Positions 20,003 to 28,210 are shown, counted from the stretch's first letter. The stretch: 64,000 nt of DNA from Streptomyces sp. TLI_105 (GCF_900105415.1 NZ_FNSM01000001.1:2456501-2520500), one strand, 5' to 3'. Notes: generated by a model not told the origin, from the letters alone. Made by a program: numbers and translations.

Positions 20003-20956
20003 ATGGGACGCCACCGTCGCTCCGGCGCCGCACCCGCCGCAGAAGATTACGCGGCCGGTTCGGACCGCCCGCACCGGGGTGCCGCCCGCCGTCGGCGGCC
20101 CGTGCGCACCGGCCTGCTCGGCGCCTCCGCGGCCGTCGCGGTCGGCGCCGTCGCCGTCGCCTCGGGTCTGCTCCCCGGCGGGAACACGTTCACCGTCGGC
20201 AGCGCCGGCAGGAGCGAGCACCAGGTCCAGTCCCGGCAGGCCCCGGAGCTGACGACGCAGGGCGGCTCCACGCAGTCCCCGGCCGGAGGATCGGACGGTG
20301 CGGTGACGGGCACGGGCGCCGGAAAGAACAGCGCCCCCGCCTCCCCCTCGGCGACCCCCTCGACGAAGCCGAGCCCGAAGGCCACGCCGAAGCCGACGCC
20401 TTCGAAGACCCCGTCGAAGGCCCCCTCGAAGACCCCGCCGAAGACGAAGGCCCCCCTTCCGAAGCCGGTGGCGCCGAAGACCTCGGTCGCGCCCACGACG
20501 AAGGCGCCCGCACCGAGGCCGGCCCCGACCACGGCGGCGCCGACGGAGAAGCCCCCGGTCACCTCCACCGCCGACCGGGGCAAGGCCGCCGAGGCCGAGG
20601 TCTTCCGCCTGGTCAACGCCGAGCGCGCCAAGGTGGGCTGCACGCCGATACGCACGGACGCGCGGCTCGCGGCGCTGGCCGACGCGTTCAGCGCGGACAT
20701 GGCGACCCGCGGCTTCTTCGACCACACGGACCCGGACGGCGACACCCCGTGGGTCCGGGCGGAGCAGGCGGGCATCTCGGGCATGGGCGGCGAGAACATC
20801 GCCCGCGGCCAGGTGGACGCGGCGGCGGTGATGGCGTCCTGGATGAACAGCGACGGCCACCGCGCCAACATCCTGAACTGCGACTTCACGACCATGGGCG
20901 TGGGCGTCGTCTTCGGCGACGGCGGCCCCTGGTGGACCCAGGACTTCGGGTACTGA
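20003..20956 (+). CDS. Exported CAP-superfamily (SCP/PR1-like) protein
   Basis: The 317-residue protein is started at the ATG at 20003 (MGRHRRSG, GAGGAAGG upstream); the frame is open further upstream but looks non-coding. A basic leader precedes one hydrophobic segment (about 37-58), an export signal or anchor. A Ser/Thr/Pro/Lys linker follows (about 60-190). The C-terminal CAP domain (about 195-317) has VFRLVNAERAKVGC, GFFDHTDPDG, GENIARG and WMNSDGHRANIL, including the usual His and Glu residues. The family is secreted; its function in Streptomyces is not established. Confidence 0.87.
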   Translation: MGRHRRSGAAPAAEDYAAGSDRPHRGAARRRRPVRTGLLGASAAVAVGAVAVASGLLPGGNTFTVGSAGRSEHQVQSRQAPELTTQGGSTQSPAGGSDGAVTGTGAGKNSAPASPSATPSTKPSPKATPKPTPSKTPSKAPSKTPPKTKAPLPKPVAPKTSVAPTTKAPAPRPAPTTAAPTEKPPVTSTADRGKAAEAEVFRLVNAERAKVGCTPIRTDARLAALADAFSADMATRGFFDHTDPDGDTPWVRAEQAGISGMGGENIARGQVDAAAVMASWMNSDGHRANILNCDFTTMGVGVVFGDGGPWWTQDFGY

Positions 20957-20988
20957 GATTCCCGCAGGTCAGAGCCCTGCGTATGTAT

Positions 20989-21031
20989 GTGGGCCGTCCC
21001 GGGGCCGTGATCGACACCTGGGACGGCCCAC
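20989..21031. terminator. Terminator between the CAP gene and the accessory patch
   Basis: GTGGGCCGTCCC (to 21000) pairs with GGGACGGCCCAC (to 21031) in a 12-bp stem. It lies between the convergent genes ending at 20956 and 21053. Confidence 0.75.
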
Positions 21032-21052
21032 ACTGCGTCTGCGGCCTGCTGC

Positions 21053-21502
21053 CTAACGGCCGTAGAGGTGCCCCCGCACCAAGGGGTCGTTCTCCAGGAT
21101 GAAGTCCGAGACCTTCCAGAAGTCGTTCAGCAGCGGATGCTGAAGAGCCGCTTCCCGATCGAGCTTGCGCCCGAAGAGCGGCCCGTCCGGATGCGCGAGG
21201 CCGGCATTCACCACAGTGGACGCGGGGGACGTCTGCCCCTGCACGGGACCGACCCGGCAACCGAAGGCGACGTGATCGCCCCACTCATCCGGACCCGCAC
21301 CCCAGGTGCCGAAGATGACGTCGATCCACGCGTCGTAATCCCGGTCCGTGTGGTGATAGCAATCGGCGAAGTACACGGCGTACGGTGCGCCGTCCGCATA
21401 GATGAAGTTCCAGGCCCGCTCTTTGGGGGCGTTGCAGCAGTCGCAGGTGAACTCACGGGTCTGGCGGTCGGGACCAAAGGTCAGCAGCATGCCGGCCATC
21501 AT
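21053..21502 (-). CDS. Hypothetical protein with a CDCC motif
   Basis: A 149-residue protein of unknown function. The start is tentative: ATG 21502, with CGGAGG 13 bases upstream; ATGs at 21499 and 21490 are alternatives. It reads MMAGMLLTFGPDRQTREF, then CDCCNAPKERAWNFIY and AYHH-type residues (FADCYHHTDRDYDAWIDV), so metal binding through Cys/His is possible. I recall similar proteins in other Streptomyces as scattered accessory genes. It lies directly downstream of the integrase remnant on the same strand. Confidence 0.6.
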   Translation of the reverse strand: MMAGMLLTFGPDRQTREFTCDCCNAPKERAWNFIYADGAPYAVYFADCYHHTDRDYDAWIDVIFGTWGAGPDEWGDHVAFGCRVGPVQGQTSPASTVVNAGLAHPDGPLFGRKLDREAALQHPLLNDFWKVSDFILENDPLVRGHLYGR

Positions 21503-21542
21503 GCTCGACGCCGCGCCTCCGAGCTCCAGCGGGTTGACCGCA

Positions 21543-22250
21543 CTAGACCTGCCCATCCGGCCGCCCATCAGGTTCGATGCCAGAGGCGGCCCACACCGCG
21601 TCCACGGCGGCTCTCGTACGAGTCTGGCTCGACGGCATCAGGGGGGTGTAGGTCCGGAGCGTGAAACCCGGGTCGTGGTGGCCGAGGTACTCGCTCAGGG
21701 CTTTGATGCTCTCCCCCGCGTCCAGGAGCACTGACGCATAGAAGTGCCGCAGCGCGTGCATCCCGTTATCCCTGCCTCCCACGATGCCTGCGGCGCGAAG
21801 GGCCGGACGCCACTGGCGGTCGTTGAAGCGGTTCCGGTTCAACGAATGCCCCTCTGGGCTCCGGAAGATCAGCGTCGCCGTGACTGGAGGACCGTCGAGT
21901 GTCTTCCAAGGCAGGGTGACCTCGGCCGCCGGGAACTGGTGAAGATGATCGGCGAGCGCGAGGGCGATGGACTCAGGCAGGGGCACGTCCCGTTCCTTGC
22001 CGCCCTTGGGCGGGGCGAAGACCGGGCGGTTGCGGAGCAGCTTCACCTGTCGGACGACGTGGACGACGCCACTCTGAAGGTCGAGGTCCTCAACAGCCAG
22101 TCCGAAGGCCTCTCCCTGACGCAGGCCGCATCCGGCAGCAGCATCGACGAGTGCCTGATAGCGGTCGGGGAGCTCGGCCCGGACGGCTACGACGCGAGCG
22201 CCCGGCCATGGCTTTACCTTGCGGGGGTCGGGCCGGGGCGCCTTAACGGA
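21543..22250 (-). pseudogene. Tyrosine integrase remnant (catalytic domain only)
   Basis: The open frame (236 codons, from just after a TGA at 22251-22253) encodes the C-terminal catalytic domain of an actinobacterial phage/ICE-type integrase. All catalytic motifs are present: Arg in AAGCGLRQGEAFGL, HALRH (HxxR), GHHDP and the nucleophile in RTYTPL. The N-terminal arm-binding and core-binding domains (usually about 170 residues) are missing; the DNA beyond 22250 does not encode them in any frame I can read. There is no ribosome site or good start codon. It is therefore a truncated relic of an integrated element. A shorter product from an internal GTG (22046) is possible but unlikely to be active. 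Confidence 0.8.
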
Positions 22251-22253
22251 TCA

Positions 22254-22597
22254 AGGCACCCGCCGCGCACGGCGCGGCGCGCGCGGCCCGTCGCCCGGGC
22301 CTGCGCTCCTGTCTGCGCCCCGCTCCAGCCCGGCCGCCGGCCGCACGCCTGACGGCTCGGGTTGATGGGTGGCAAACCCGCGATGCGGCGAGGCCGTACG
22401 CGAGTGCGGCCCAGGACGATGCCTCCGGCGGGGGCGCTCAGGCTCCGGGATGGAGGGGGCTCCGTGGGCGGGTGCCGGCCGGTGGGGTGTGGCGGTGGGG
22501 ACTCCCATCCCGTCTGCCGTCGACCCAGGCAGAGCCGAGCAGGCGCGGCGCCGGGCGTCCAGGTCGTTCGTACAGTGGCGCGCTGTAGCGTGACGCC
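22254..22597. other. Gene-free junction upstream of the immunity-like gene
   Basis: The gap has no supported gene. It is where the missing N-terminal part of the integrase should be, so a deletion or rearrangement endpoint probably lies near 22250. Its right end carries a likely -10 element (TAGCGT, 22586-22591) for the next gene. Confidence 0.45.
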
Positions 22598-22804
22598 ATG
22601 GATGAACCTCGGATCAAGGTGTACGGCTCAGCTACAGAAATAACGATCGCGGCCAACGCGGCCGGACTTCGGGACCTTGCCGAGCGACTTCTTGGACTGG
22701 CTGATCCCGAACTCAGGGACGGCTACCACGAGCACCTTGATAGCGGTATTGACCTTGAAGACGGTCCGATCAGCCTGATCCTGGAGCGGGACGAAAAGTT
22801 GTAG
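22598..22804 (+). CDS. Small Imm32-like protein (possible orphan immunity protein)
   Basis: A 68-residue protein: MDEPRIKVYGSATEITI, then AAGLRDLAERLLGLADPE, YHEHLDSGIDLEDGP and SLILERDE. The order of strand, helix, Gly-His-x-His-Leu turn and terminal strand resembles the Imm32 immunity family (from memory). No toxin gene is adjacent. The codon choice includes CTT and GAT forms unusual for the window, a sign of transfer. The -10-like TAGCGT ends six bases before the ATG and there is no ribosome site, suggesting a leaderless mRNA. Confidence 0.65.
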   Translation: MDEPRIKVYGSATEITIAANAAGLRDLAERLLGLADPELRDGYHEHLDSGIDLEDGPISLILERDEKL

Positions 22805-23080
22805 GCATCGCTTAGCGAGCGCCTTGTTCCGTGCCCCGCCGGTACCTGATCGAGCGGGGAGTAGGGGGAGCACAGGGCACTCACGGGAGCGGACCGGCTC
22901 GGAGTCGAGCCAAGGGCCCCAAACTGGAGGCAGTGCAAGCAGTAAGTGTCTAACTGCGTGACAACGCCGCCGAACAGCGGCGGACGAGCGCGAACGTCTG
23001 CGGACCATCAGCGCAGGTGAGAGGCGCAGCAGCGCAAGGCACAGCCCCTGCCCGGGTTGCTTCGGGACGAAGAGGTCACC

Positions 23081-23117
23081 GTGCCATTTCCATGCCAGGT
23101 GGGACGGGAAACCACGG
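23081..23117 (+). repeat. Direct repeat copy 1 (GTGCCA...TGCCAG type)
   Basis: This 37-bp sequence begins GTGCCATTTCCATGCCAG and ends GGGAAACCACGG. It is 30/37 identical to the copy at 23694-23730. The paired TGCCA phrases within each copy look like arm-type recombinase sites (inference). Confidence 0.7.
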
Positions 23118-23124
23118 ATAACGA

Positions 23125-23164
23125 CGGGTGCCGAGAAGGGCCGCACGGCTCGACTCGGCACCCG
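23125..23164 (+). terminator. Hairpin after repeat copy 1
   Basis: CGGGTGCCGAG (23125-23135) pairs with CTCGGCACCCG (23154-23164), an 11-bp stem followed by TTTCC. It is probably a terminator of the upstream transcript. Confidence 0.55.
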
Positions 23165-23271
23165 TTTCCGCAGCTCACAGCGCCTATCAGGCGCCAAAGA
23201 TCGGTGATTCCCAAGCTCATGTCAATCGCGCAGCGTCCTTGCTGTCAGAGGTGCGCTGTACGGTCCGCGCT

Positions 23272-23667
23272 ATGGCTGAGAGACCTACGACGAGCTGGCG
23301 CGAGGGCATAGCCCGTGAGGCGGAGCAACTGGCTGCCGGCACGCTGGATCCTGGCTGCGCTTGCATGGCCGCCTTGTACCCGGATGAGCTCCTGGTAGCG
23401 ACCGATTCTGTCCTCGACTCCTTCGATGCGGAGGTGGCCGGGCTGGATGGCACAGAGGATGTCCAGGTCTTCGCCGCGGTAGAGCGTGTCGTCTTGGCCC
23501 TGAACGCCGTGGACGACATCCACTGCGGCTACGAGACGGATGAACGCGAGGCCTTGTGTGAGTACATCGACACGGCTCTGACCGAGCACGGCGTCGATGT
23601 GGCGGCGCTGACCGCCCGGCATGGGCTCGGGCGATATGAGCTCACGGACCAGTGGCGCGATTGGTAG
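23272..23667 (+). CDS. Hypothetical acidic protein between direct repeats
   Basis: A 131-residue acidic protein of unknown function. The ATG at 23272 is preceded by a -10-like TACGGT seven bases away and no ribosome site, so it may be leaderless. Sequence phrases include VVLALNAVDDIHCGYETDEREALCEYID and a terminal LGRYELTDQWRDW. I recall this kind of protein as a widespread small actinobacterial family, possibly immunity-like, but I do not assign a function. It sits between the two 37-bp repeats, like a cargo gene. Confidence 0.65.
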   Translation: MAERPTTSWREGIAREAEQLAAGTLDPGCACMAALYPDELLVATDSVLDSFDAEVAGLDGTEDVQVFAAVERVVLALNAVDDIHCGYETDEREALCEYIDTALTEHGVDVAALTARHGLGRYELTDQWRDW

Positions 23668-23693
23668 GTGCTCCCATCAACGGCTTCACCGTC

Positions 23694-23730
23694 GTGCCAC
23701 ATCCGTGCCAGATAGGGCGGGGAACCACGG
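23694..23730 (+). repeat. Direct repeat copy 2 (GTGCCA...TGCCAG type)
   Basis: GTGCCACATCCGTGCCAG begins the copy and GGGGAACCACGG ends it. It has 7 mismatches to copy 1 over 37 bp and starts 26 bp after the stop of the 131-residue gene. Confidence 0.7.
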
Positions 23731-23843
23731 GGAGCGAGGGGTGTTGTCGGGCTCTGGGGCGTCGGTCAGCTCCTGCAGCGTCTATGCAGGTCAGGCACGG
23801 CTCCACCCTCCCGTTCTTGTAAAGCGGTGATGTCCCAGCACCT

Positions 23844-24173
23844 TCAAAGCAAGGGAGAGAAGCCAGCGGACTGGTCGAGCTGGAAGGGCGAGCCACTCCG
23901 CGTGGGCTCCCAGCCCTGCCGTAGGGCGGATTCGATGGCCTCGGCAACATCGGAGGGCAGTACGGAGCCGCCCGGAGCTTCGAGCCAGTTGCCAGGGTGG
24001 GCCTTGTTCGTGGTGACAACGAGGGTGGTCCCGGGATGATCCGCGTGTTCCACGGCGTACGCGCAGGGGGACCAGCCGAGACCTTGGCTGTAGGTCGGCC
24101 TGCGTCGCAGCCGCCAGCGATAGGTCGTGTCGCCGACGACGATGCGCCGTGCTCCTTTGCGGCCCAGCGCCAT
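23844..24173 (-). CDS. Hypothetical small conserved protein
   Basis: A 109-residue protein starting MALGRKGARRIVVGDTTYRW at an ATG with GGAAGA upstream. Phrases include LGWSPCAYAVEHADHPGTTLVV, KAHPGNWLEAPGG and LPSDVAEAIESALRQGW. I recall close relatives in many Streptomyces, usually beside accessory genes; no function is known. The frame stays open far upstream, but that part is antisense to the beta-helix gene and is not counted. Confidence 0.7.
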   Translation of the reverse strand: MALGRKGARRIVVGDTTYRWRLRRRPTYSQGLGWSPCAYAVEHADHPGTTLVVTTNKAHPGNWLEAPGGSVLPSDVAEAIESALRQGWEPTRSGSPFQLDQSAGFSPLL

Positions 24174-24185
24174 GTGTCTTCCTTG

Positions 24186-25163
24186 ATGTCGGAGCGCTGG
24201 AAGCCCAGCTCTGCGAAGGGTCTGAACGATACCCGGGGCCGTGACGGGGCCGTCCGAGGGCAGCCAAAGGCGACCAACACTGACAACCGTCAGGCGCTTT
24301 GCATCGGCGCCGCCACGCTCACCCCCACTGCCCTGGCTCCGGCCGCCTGGGCCGCGACGCTGCCCGTGGCGTGCAGCGAGACCGCCCTGCGCAACGCCAT
24401 CGACACCGCCAACAGCACCCCCGGCAGCAGCGACACCCTCGACCTGGCGCGCGGCTGCGCCTATCGGCTGACCACCGAACTTCCCGCCATCACCTTGCCG
24501 ATCGTCATCAATGGCAACGGCGCCACCCTCACCCGGGTGGCGGGGGCGTTCCGCATCCTCACGGTCGACGGCGGCGCTCTGACCCTCCGAGCAACCGTCC
24601 TCAGCAACGGTGACGCCACGGGCAGTGTGGTCGCGAACGGGGCCGGCGGCGCCATCCTCGTGTCCAATGGCGGCAGCCTCAATCTGAGCGCCGCCGTGCT
24701 CCGGAACAACCACGCGAACTTCGGCGGTGGCATCGCCGTGTCCGCGGGCTCGCCGGCTCAGATCACCGCGAGTGCCCTCACGGGTAACAGCGCGGCCCAG
24801 AACGGCGGGGGCATCGTCAGTGACGGCACGGTCGCCGTCAGCTTCTCGCAACTCAGCGGGAACACGGCAGGCGGCGCTGGAGGCGGTGTCGCCAGCGTCG
24901 GAACGCTGACGGTCAACCCCAGCAACATCGTGAACAACACCGCACAGACCGACGGCGGTCTCGCCAACGGAGTACCTGCCGTCGCCGGTGGCACCTCCAC
25001 GGTGACAGCCAGCAACATCAGCAACAACTCGGCCGGCGCCGGAAACCCGGGCGGCGTCTACAACAACGGCGGCACGGTGACCCTGAACCGCACCCGGGTC
25101 GCCGCCAACACGCCGAGCAACTGCCTCAACAGTCCGAGCCCGGTCCCCGGCTGCGTCGGCTGA
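24186..25163 (+). CDS. Beta-helix repeat protein, 5' end uncertain (possibly truncated)
   Basis: The first in-frame ATG (24186) would give 325 residues, but it lies only 12 bp from the divergent start at 24173 and has no clear ribosome site. Residues after about 50 look like an export signal (ALCIGAATLTPTALAPAAWA) and a mature part. That part has repeated N-G-G/GGG turns such as GNGATLTRVAGAF, GGGIVSDGTVAVSF and NNSAGAGNPGGVYNNGG, typical of right-handed beta-helix or autotransporter-like passenger repeats. A normal start codon directly before the signal-like stretch is missing, so the gene was probably cut by a rearrangement near 24230-24290. The role is probably an exported adhesive or polysaccharide-binding protein (inference). 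Confidence 0.6.
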   Translation: MSERWKPSSAKGLNDTRGRDGAVRGQPKATNTDNRQALCIGAATLTPTALAPAAWAATLPVACSETALRNAIDTANSTPGSSDTLDLARGCAYRLTTELPAITLPIVINGNGATLTRVAGAFRILTVDGGALTLRATVLSNGDATGSVVANGAGGAILVSNGGSLNLSAAVLRNNHANFGGGIAVSAGSPAQITASALTGNSAAQNGGGIVSDGTVAVSFSQLSGNTAGGAGGGVASVGTLTVNPSNIVNNTAQTDGGLANGVPAVAGGTSTVTASNISNNSAGAGNPGGVYNNGGTVTLNRTRVAANTPSNCLNSPSPVPGCVG

Positions 25164-25272
25164 TCCTCGCCCGCACGGGCCGCCGTGCGGCTCGGCACAC
25201 GCACTCCCCGTGCGCCCGATGACGGGGATGCGCACGGGGGCAGCAGCGCAGGTCAGCACGTCGATGGCGAAG

Positions 25273-25300
25273 AGGGGCGCGGGTCCGAGACCCCGCCCCT
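25273..25300 (-). terminator. Terminator after the flavodoxin-like gene
   Basis: AGGGGCG and GGGTC pair with GACCC and CGCCCCT (25273-25300) with one bulge. It lies downstream of the gene ending at 25329. Confidence 0.55.
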
Positions 25301-25328
25301 CACTTCTTCGCGCACGGGCGCGGAGCCG

Positions 25329-25913
25329 TCAGACGGTGGCCTTGCCGGCCGCGAAGGTGCGGGCGGTCCGGGCCACGCGGCGGCCGAGGTGTTCGGCGGT
25401 GGCGACGTCGGCCTTGTGGACGCCCTCCGGGCCGAGGTCGTTGTGGGTCTGGGCGCCGGCACCGGCGAAGAAGCCGAGGCGGTTGAGGTCGTTCTCGGAG
25501 GCCTCGGTGGTGTTCCAGCCGGGCTTCAGGCCCAGGTTGACCCAGGTCATGCCGTGCTGGCCGGCGAGGGTCTGGAAGAACTGCAGGGTGTGCAGCTTGT
25601 CGCCGCTCTTGGAGCCGGAGTTGGTGAAGCCGGCGGCGAGCTTGTCCAGCCAGGCGTCGGTGAACCAGCGCTTCGAGGTGGCCTCGGCGAACTGGTGGAA
25701 GGCGCCGGAGGCGGTGCCCATGTAGGTCGGGGAGCCGAAGACGATCGCGTCGGAGGCGTCGAGCAGCTCCCACTCCGCGTCGGTGATCTCGTCGACCTTG
25801 ATCAGGTGGACGGTGGCGCCCGCGTCGGCGGCGCCGTCACGGACGGCCTCGGCCAGGACCGCGGTGTGGCCGTAGCCGGAGTGGTAGGCGATGGAGACGA
25901 CGGGGGTGGTCAC
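25329..25913 (-). CDS. Flavodoxin-like NAD(P)H:FMN/quinone oxidoreductase (WrbA-type)
   Basis: A 194-residue flavodoxin-fold protein starting at a GTG (25913) with GAGGAG upstream. Phosphate-binding loop SIAYHSGYGHTAVLAEAV near the N-terminus, FGSPTYMGTASGAFHQF and the aromatic/NSGSKSGDK region are typical of WrbA and related FMN proteins. The expected role is two-electron reduction of quinones or electrophiles. It is divergent from an HxlR regulator gene, a very common pairing in which the regulator senses quinone or aldehyde stress (family knowledge). Confidence 0.87.
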   Translation of the reverse strand: MTTPVVSIAYHSGYGHTAVLAEAVRDGAADAGATVHLIKVDEITDAEWELLDASDAIVFGSPTYMGTASGAFHQFAEATSKRWFTDAWLDKLAAGFTNSGSKSGDKLHTLQFFQTLAGQHGMTWVNLGLKPGWNTTEASENDLNRLGFFAGAGAQTHNDLGPEGVHKADVATAEHLGRRVARTARTFAAGKATV

Positions 25914-25958
25914 AGAAGACTCCTCGAAGAGGTGTACGGGGTGATGACCAGAAGTAGA

Positions 25959-25996
25959 GCACTAACTTTTAGAAAGTGCAAGCCAGTGGTTAGCGC
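25959..25996. promoter_or_regulatory. Possible HxlR operator
   Basis: GCACTAAC (25959-25966) and GTTAGCGC (25989-25996) form an inverted repeat with one mismatch. The inner CACTAAC...AAGTG is also partly symmetric. It lies between the divergent flavodoxin and hxlR genes, just upstream of the predicted hxlR -35. Confidence 0.55.
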
Positions 25997-26001
25997 ACCC
26001 G

Positions 26002-26030
26002 TGACGGTAAGCGCTGTGCCGGAGTACGGT
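26002..26030 (+). promoter_or_regulatory. Predicted leaderless promoter of the HxlR gene
   Basis: TGACGG (26002-26007), a 17-base spacer and TACGGT (26025-26030), then six bases to the ATG at 26037. No ribosome site is seen, so transcription probably starts at the ATG. Confidence 0.55.
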
Positions 26031-26036
26031 GGATCC

Positions 26037-26423
26037 ATGACTGACGACCTCGCCTACGACGTGTTCGCGCGCGCCTGCCCCTCGCGCGGCACGCTGGAGC
26101 ACGTGACGGGCCGCTGGGGCAGCCTGACCCTGGGCGCCCTGCACGAAGGGACGTTCCGCTTCAACGAGCTGCGGCGCCGGGTCGACGGCGTGAGCGAGAA
26201 GATGCTGTCGCAGACCCTGCACGCCCTGGAGCGCGACGGCCTCGTCCACCGCGAGGCCCAGCCCACGAACCCGCCTCGGGTCGACTACCGGCTCACCCCG
26301 CTCGGCCGCGAGGTCGCGGAGCGGCTGATCGGACTGATCGAACTGGTGGAGGGGCGGATGGACCAGGTCCTGACCGCCCGCGAGAGCTACGACGCGGAGC
26401 GCGCCGAGACCGTCACCGCCTGA
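26037..26423 (+). CDS. HxlR-family winged-helix transcriptional regulator
   Basis: A 128-residue regulator. HxlR landmarks: a Cys near the N-terminus ([12 protein letters not shown]), a [41 protein letters not shown] helix-turn-helix stretch (about 27-62) and [13 protein letters not shown] wing. Members often sense electrophiles through the N-terminal Cys, which is present here. The likely target is the divergent flavodoxin-like gene. Its 3' end overlaps the convergent mutM gene by 11 bp. Confidence 0.9.
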   Translation: MTDDLAYDVFARACPSRGTLEHVTGRWGSLTLGALHEGTFRFNELRRRVDGVSEKMLSQTLHALERDGLVHREAQPTNPPRVDYRLTPLGREVAERLIGLIELVEGRMDQVLTARESYDAERAETVTA

Positions 26424-27288
26424 CGGCTCGGACGAGGGCGCGCGGCGGGCGCTGGCAGCGCGGACAGAAGTAGCTGGACCGGTTCATCCAGGCGCGGCGC
26501 CGCATCGGCGTACCGCAGCGGCGGCAGGGCTCGTCCTCGCGCCCGTAGGCGTCCAGCGAGCGGTCGAAGTAGCCGGACTCGCCGTTGACGTTCACGTACA
26601 GGCTGTCGAAGCTGGTGCCGCCGGCGTCGAGCGCCGCGTTCATCACGTCCCTGACGTGCCCGAGGAGCTCGGCCGAGCGCGGCCGGGTCAGGGTGGCGGT
26701 CGGCCGGTCGTAGTGCAGCCTCGACCGCCAGAGCGCCTCGTCGGCGTAGATGTTCCCGACGCCGCTGATCAGCGACTGGTCGAGCAGGGCCCGCTTGATC
26801 GTCGTACGGCGCAGGCGCAGCGCGCCCTGGAAGGCGGCGTCGTCGAAGGCCGGGTCCAGCGGGTCGCGGGCGATGTGCGCGATGACGTCCGGGAGCCCGT
26901 CGGGGGTCTGGTCGTGGAGCGAGAGGCCGCCGAAGGTGCGCTGGTCGACGAAGCGCAGCTCGGTGCCCAGGGAGTCGTCGAAGCGGACCCGGATGCGCAG
27001 GTGCTTCTCGTCCGGGGCGTCCTCCGGCTGGACGAGGAGCTGACCGCTCATGCCGAGGTGTCCCAGGACGGAGGTCCCGGTCTCCGCCAGCGGCAGCCAG
27101 AGGTACTTCCCGCGCCGCCGCGCCCCCTCGAAGCGCTGCCCCTTCAGCCGGGCCGCGAAGTCCTCGCCGCCCGCCGGATGGCGCCGTACGGCCCTGGGGT
27201 GCAGCACCTCGACCTCGGTCACGGTCCGTCCGGCGACCCAGCGCTCCAGACCGCGCCGTACGACCTCGACCTCGGGCAGCTCGGGCAC
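26413..27288 (-). CDS. mutM: Formamidopyrimidine-DNA glycosylase (Fpg/MutM)
   Basis: A 291-residue DNA repair glycosylase/AP lyase removing 8-oxoguanine. It starts at GTG 27288 and reads [13 protein letters not shown], giving the catalytic N-terminal Pro after Met removal and the adjacent Glu. Other marks: [31 protein letters not shown] (helix-two-turn-helix) and the C-terminal zinc finger CRRCGTPM...YFCPRCQ. The length is normal. It is downstream of rnc on the same strand, as in most actinobacteria. Confidence 0.96.
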   Translation of the reverse strand: MPELPEVEVVRRGLERWVAGRTVTEVEVLHPRAVRRHPAGGEDFAARLKGQRFEGARRRGKYLWLPLAETGTSVLGHLGMSGQLLVQPEDAPDEKHLRIRVRFDDSLGTELRFVDQRTFGGLSLHDQTPDGLPDVIAHIARDPLDPAFDDAAFQGALRLRRTTIKRALLDQSLISGVGNIYADEALWRSRLHYDRPTATLTRPRSAELLGHVRDVMNAALDAGGTSFDSLYVNVNGESGYFDRSLDAYGREDEPCRRCGTPMRRRAWMNRSSYFCPRCQRPPRALVRAVRR

Positions 27289-27424
27289 GGGACTCCTCCG
27301 GAACGTCTTCGACAGCGGCTCAACCCTACCGCCCGGACGTTCCCCGGAAACGGCTCCGCCCGCCCCTGGCGGGGGCGGGCGGGAAGATTTCGCCGAAGGA
27401 GCGCGGGAGCGCGCGGAGTCGCGG

Positions 27425-28210
27425 TCAGGCGGTGGCCGGGGTGGCCCCGTCCTGCTCGCCGACCGTGCCGGCGTCGGCCGCGGCCTTCGCCGCCGCCACG
27501 CGCTCGTCCGCGGCCGCGCGGATAGCGCGCCACGCGGACTCCGCCGCCTGCTGTTCCGCTTCCTTCTTGCTGCGGCCGGTGCCGGTGCCGTACGAGACAC
27601 CACCGACGCGGGCGGCAGCGGTGAAGGTCTTCTCGTGGTCCGGACCCTCCTCGGAGACGAGGTACTCCGGGACGCCCAGACCCTCGGCCGCGGTGAGCTC
27701 CTGGAGACTGGTCTTCCAGTCCAGGCCCGCACCGAGGTTCGAGGACTTCTCGATCAGCGGGTCGAAGAGCCGGTGCACCAGCTCGGACGCCGCGTCGAGG
27801 CCCTGGTCGAGATAGACCGCGCCGATCACCGCTTCGAGGGTGTCGGCGAGGATGGACGCCTTGTCCCGGCCGCCCGTGCCCTCTTCGCCCCGGCCGAGCC
27901 GGATGAAGGAGCCGAGTTCGAGGCCGCGCCCGACCTCCGCCAGCGCACGCGAGTTGACCACCGCGGCCCGCAGTTTGGCCAGCTGGCCTTCCGGCAGGTC
28001 GGGGTGGGTGCGGTACAGCGTGTCCGTGACCACCAGGCCGAGCACGGAGTCCCCGAGGAACTCGAGGCGCTCGTTGGTGGGCAGACCGCCGTTCTCGTAC
28101 GCGTACGAACGGTGGGTCAGCGCACGCACCAGAAGGGCGGACTCGAGCTGATACCCGAGCCGCCCTTCCAGAAGCGTGTGGGACGAGGCTGCGCTGATGT
28201 TCTCAGACAT
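27425..28210 (-). CDS. rnc: Ribonuclease III (AbsB type)
   Basis: A 261-residue double-strand-specific RNase. Start ATG 28210 ([16 protein letters not shown]). The RNase III signature [16 protein letters not shown] lies at about 45-60, with the second acidic cluster [15 protein letters not shown]-terminal double-stranded-RNA-binding domain ([16 protein letters not shown] to about 235) and an Ala-rich tail follow. In S. coelicolor this gene is absB, a global regulator of antibiotic synthesis. It lies 20 bp after rpmF, with which it is probably cotranscribed. Confidence 0.96.
   Translation of the reverse strand: MSENISAASSHTLLEGRLGYQLESALLVRALTHRSYAYENGGLPTNERLEFLGDSVLGLVVTDTLYRTHPDLPEGQLAKLRAAVVNSRALAEVGRGLELGSFIRLGRGEEGTGGRDKASILADTLEAVIGAVYLDQGLDAASELVHRLFDPLIEKSSNLGAGLDWKTSLQELTAAEGLGVPEYLVSEEGPDHEKTFTAAARVGGVSYGTGTGRSKKEAEQQAAESAWRAIRAAADERVAAAKAAADAGTVGEQDGATPATA

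Larger units (their letters stand above)
22805..23271. other. Gene-free region with integrase-arm-like repeat and hairpin
   Basis: The gap has no supported gene. It holds the first 37-bp repeat (23081-23117) and a hairpin (23125-23164). Its right end carries a likely -10 element (TACGGT, 23259-23264) for the gene at 23272. The rest looks like non-coding element DNA. Confidence 0.5.
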
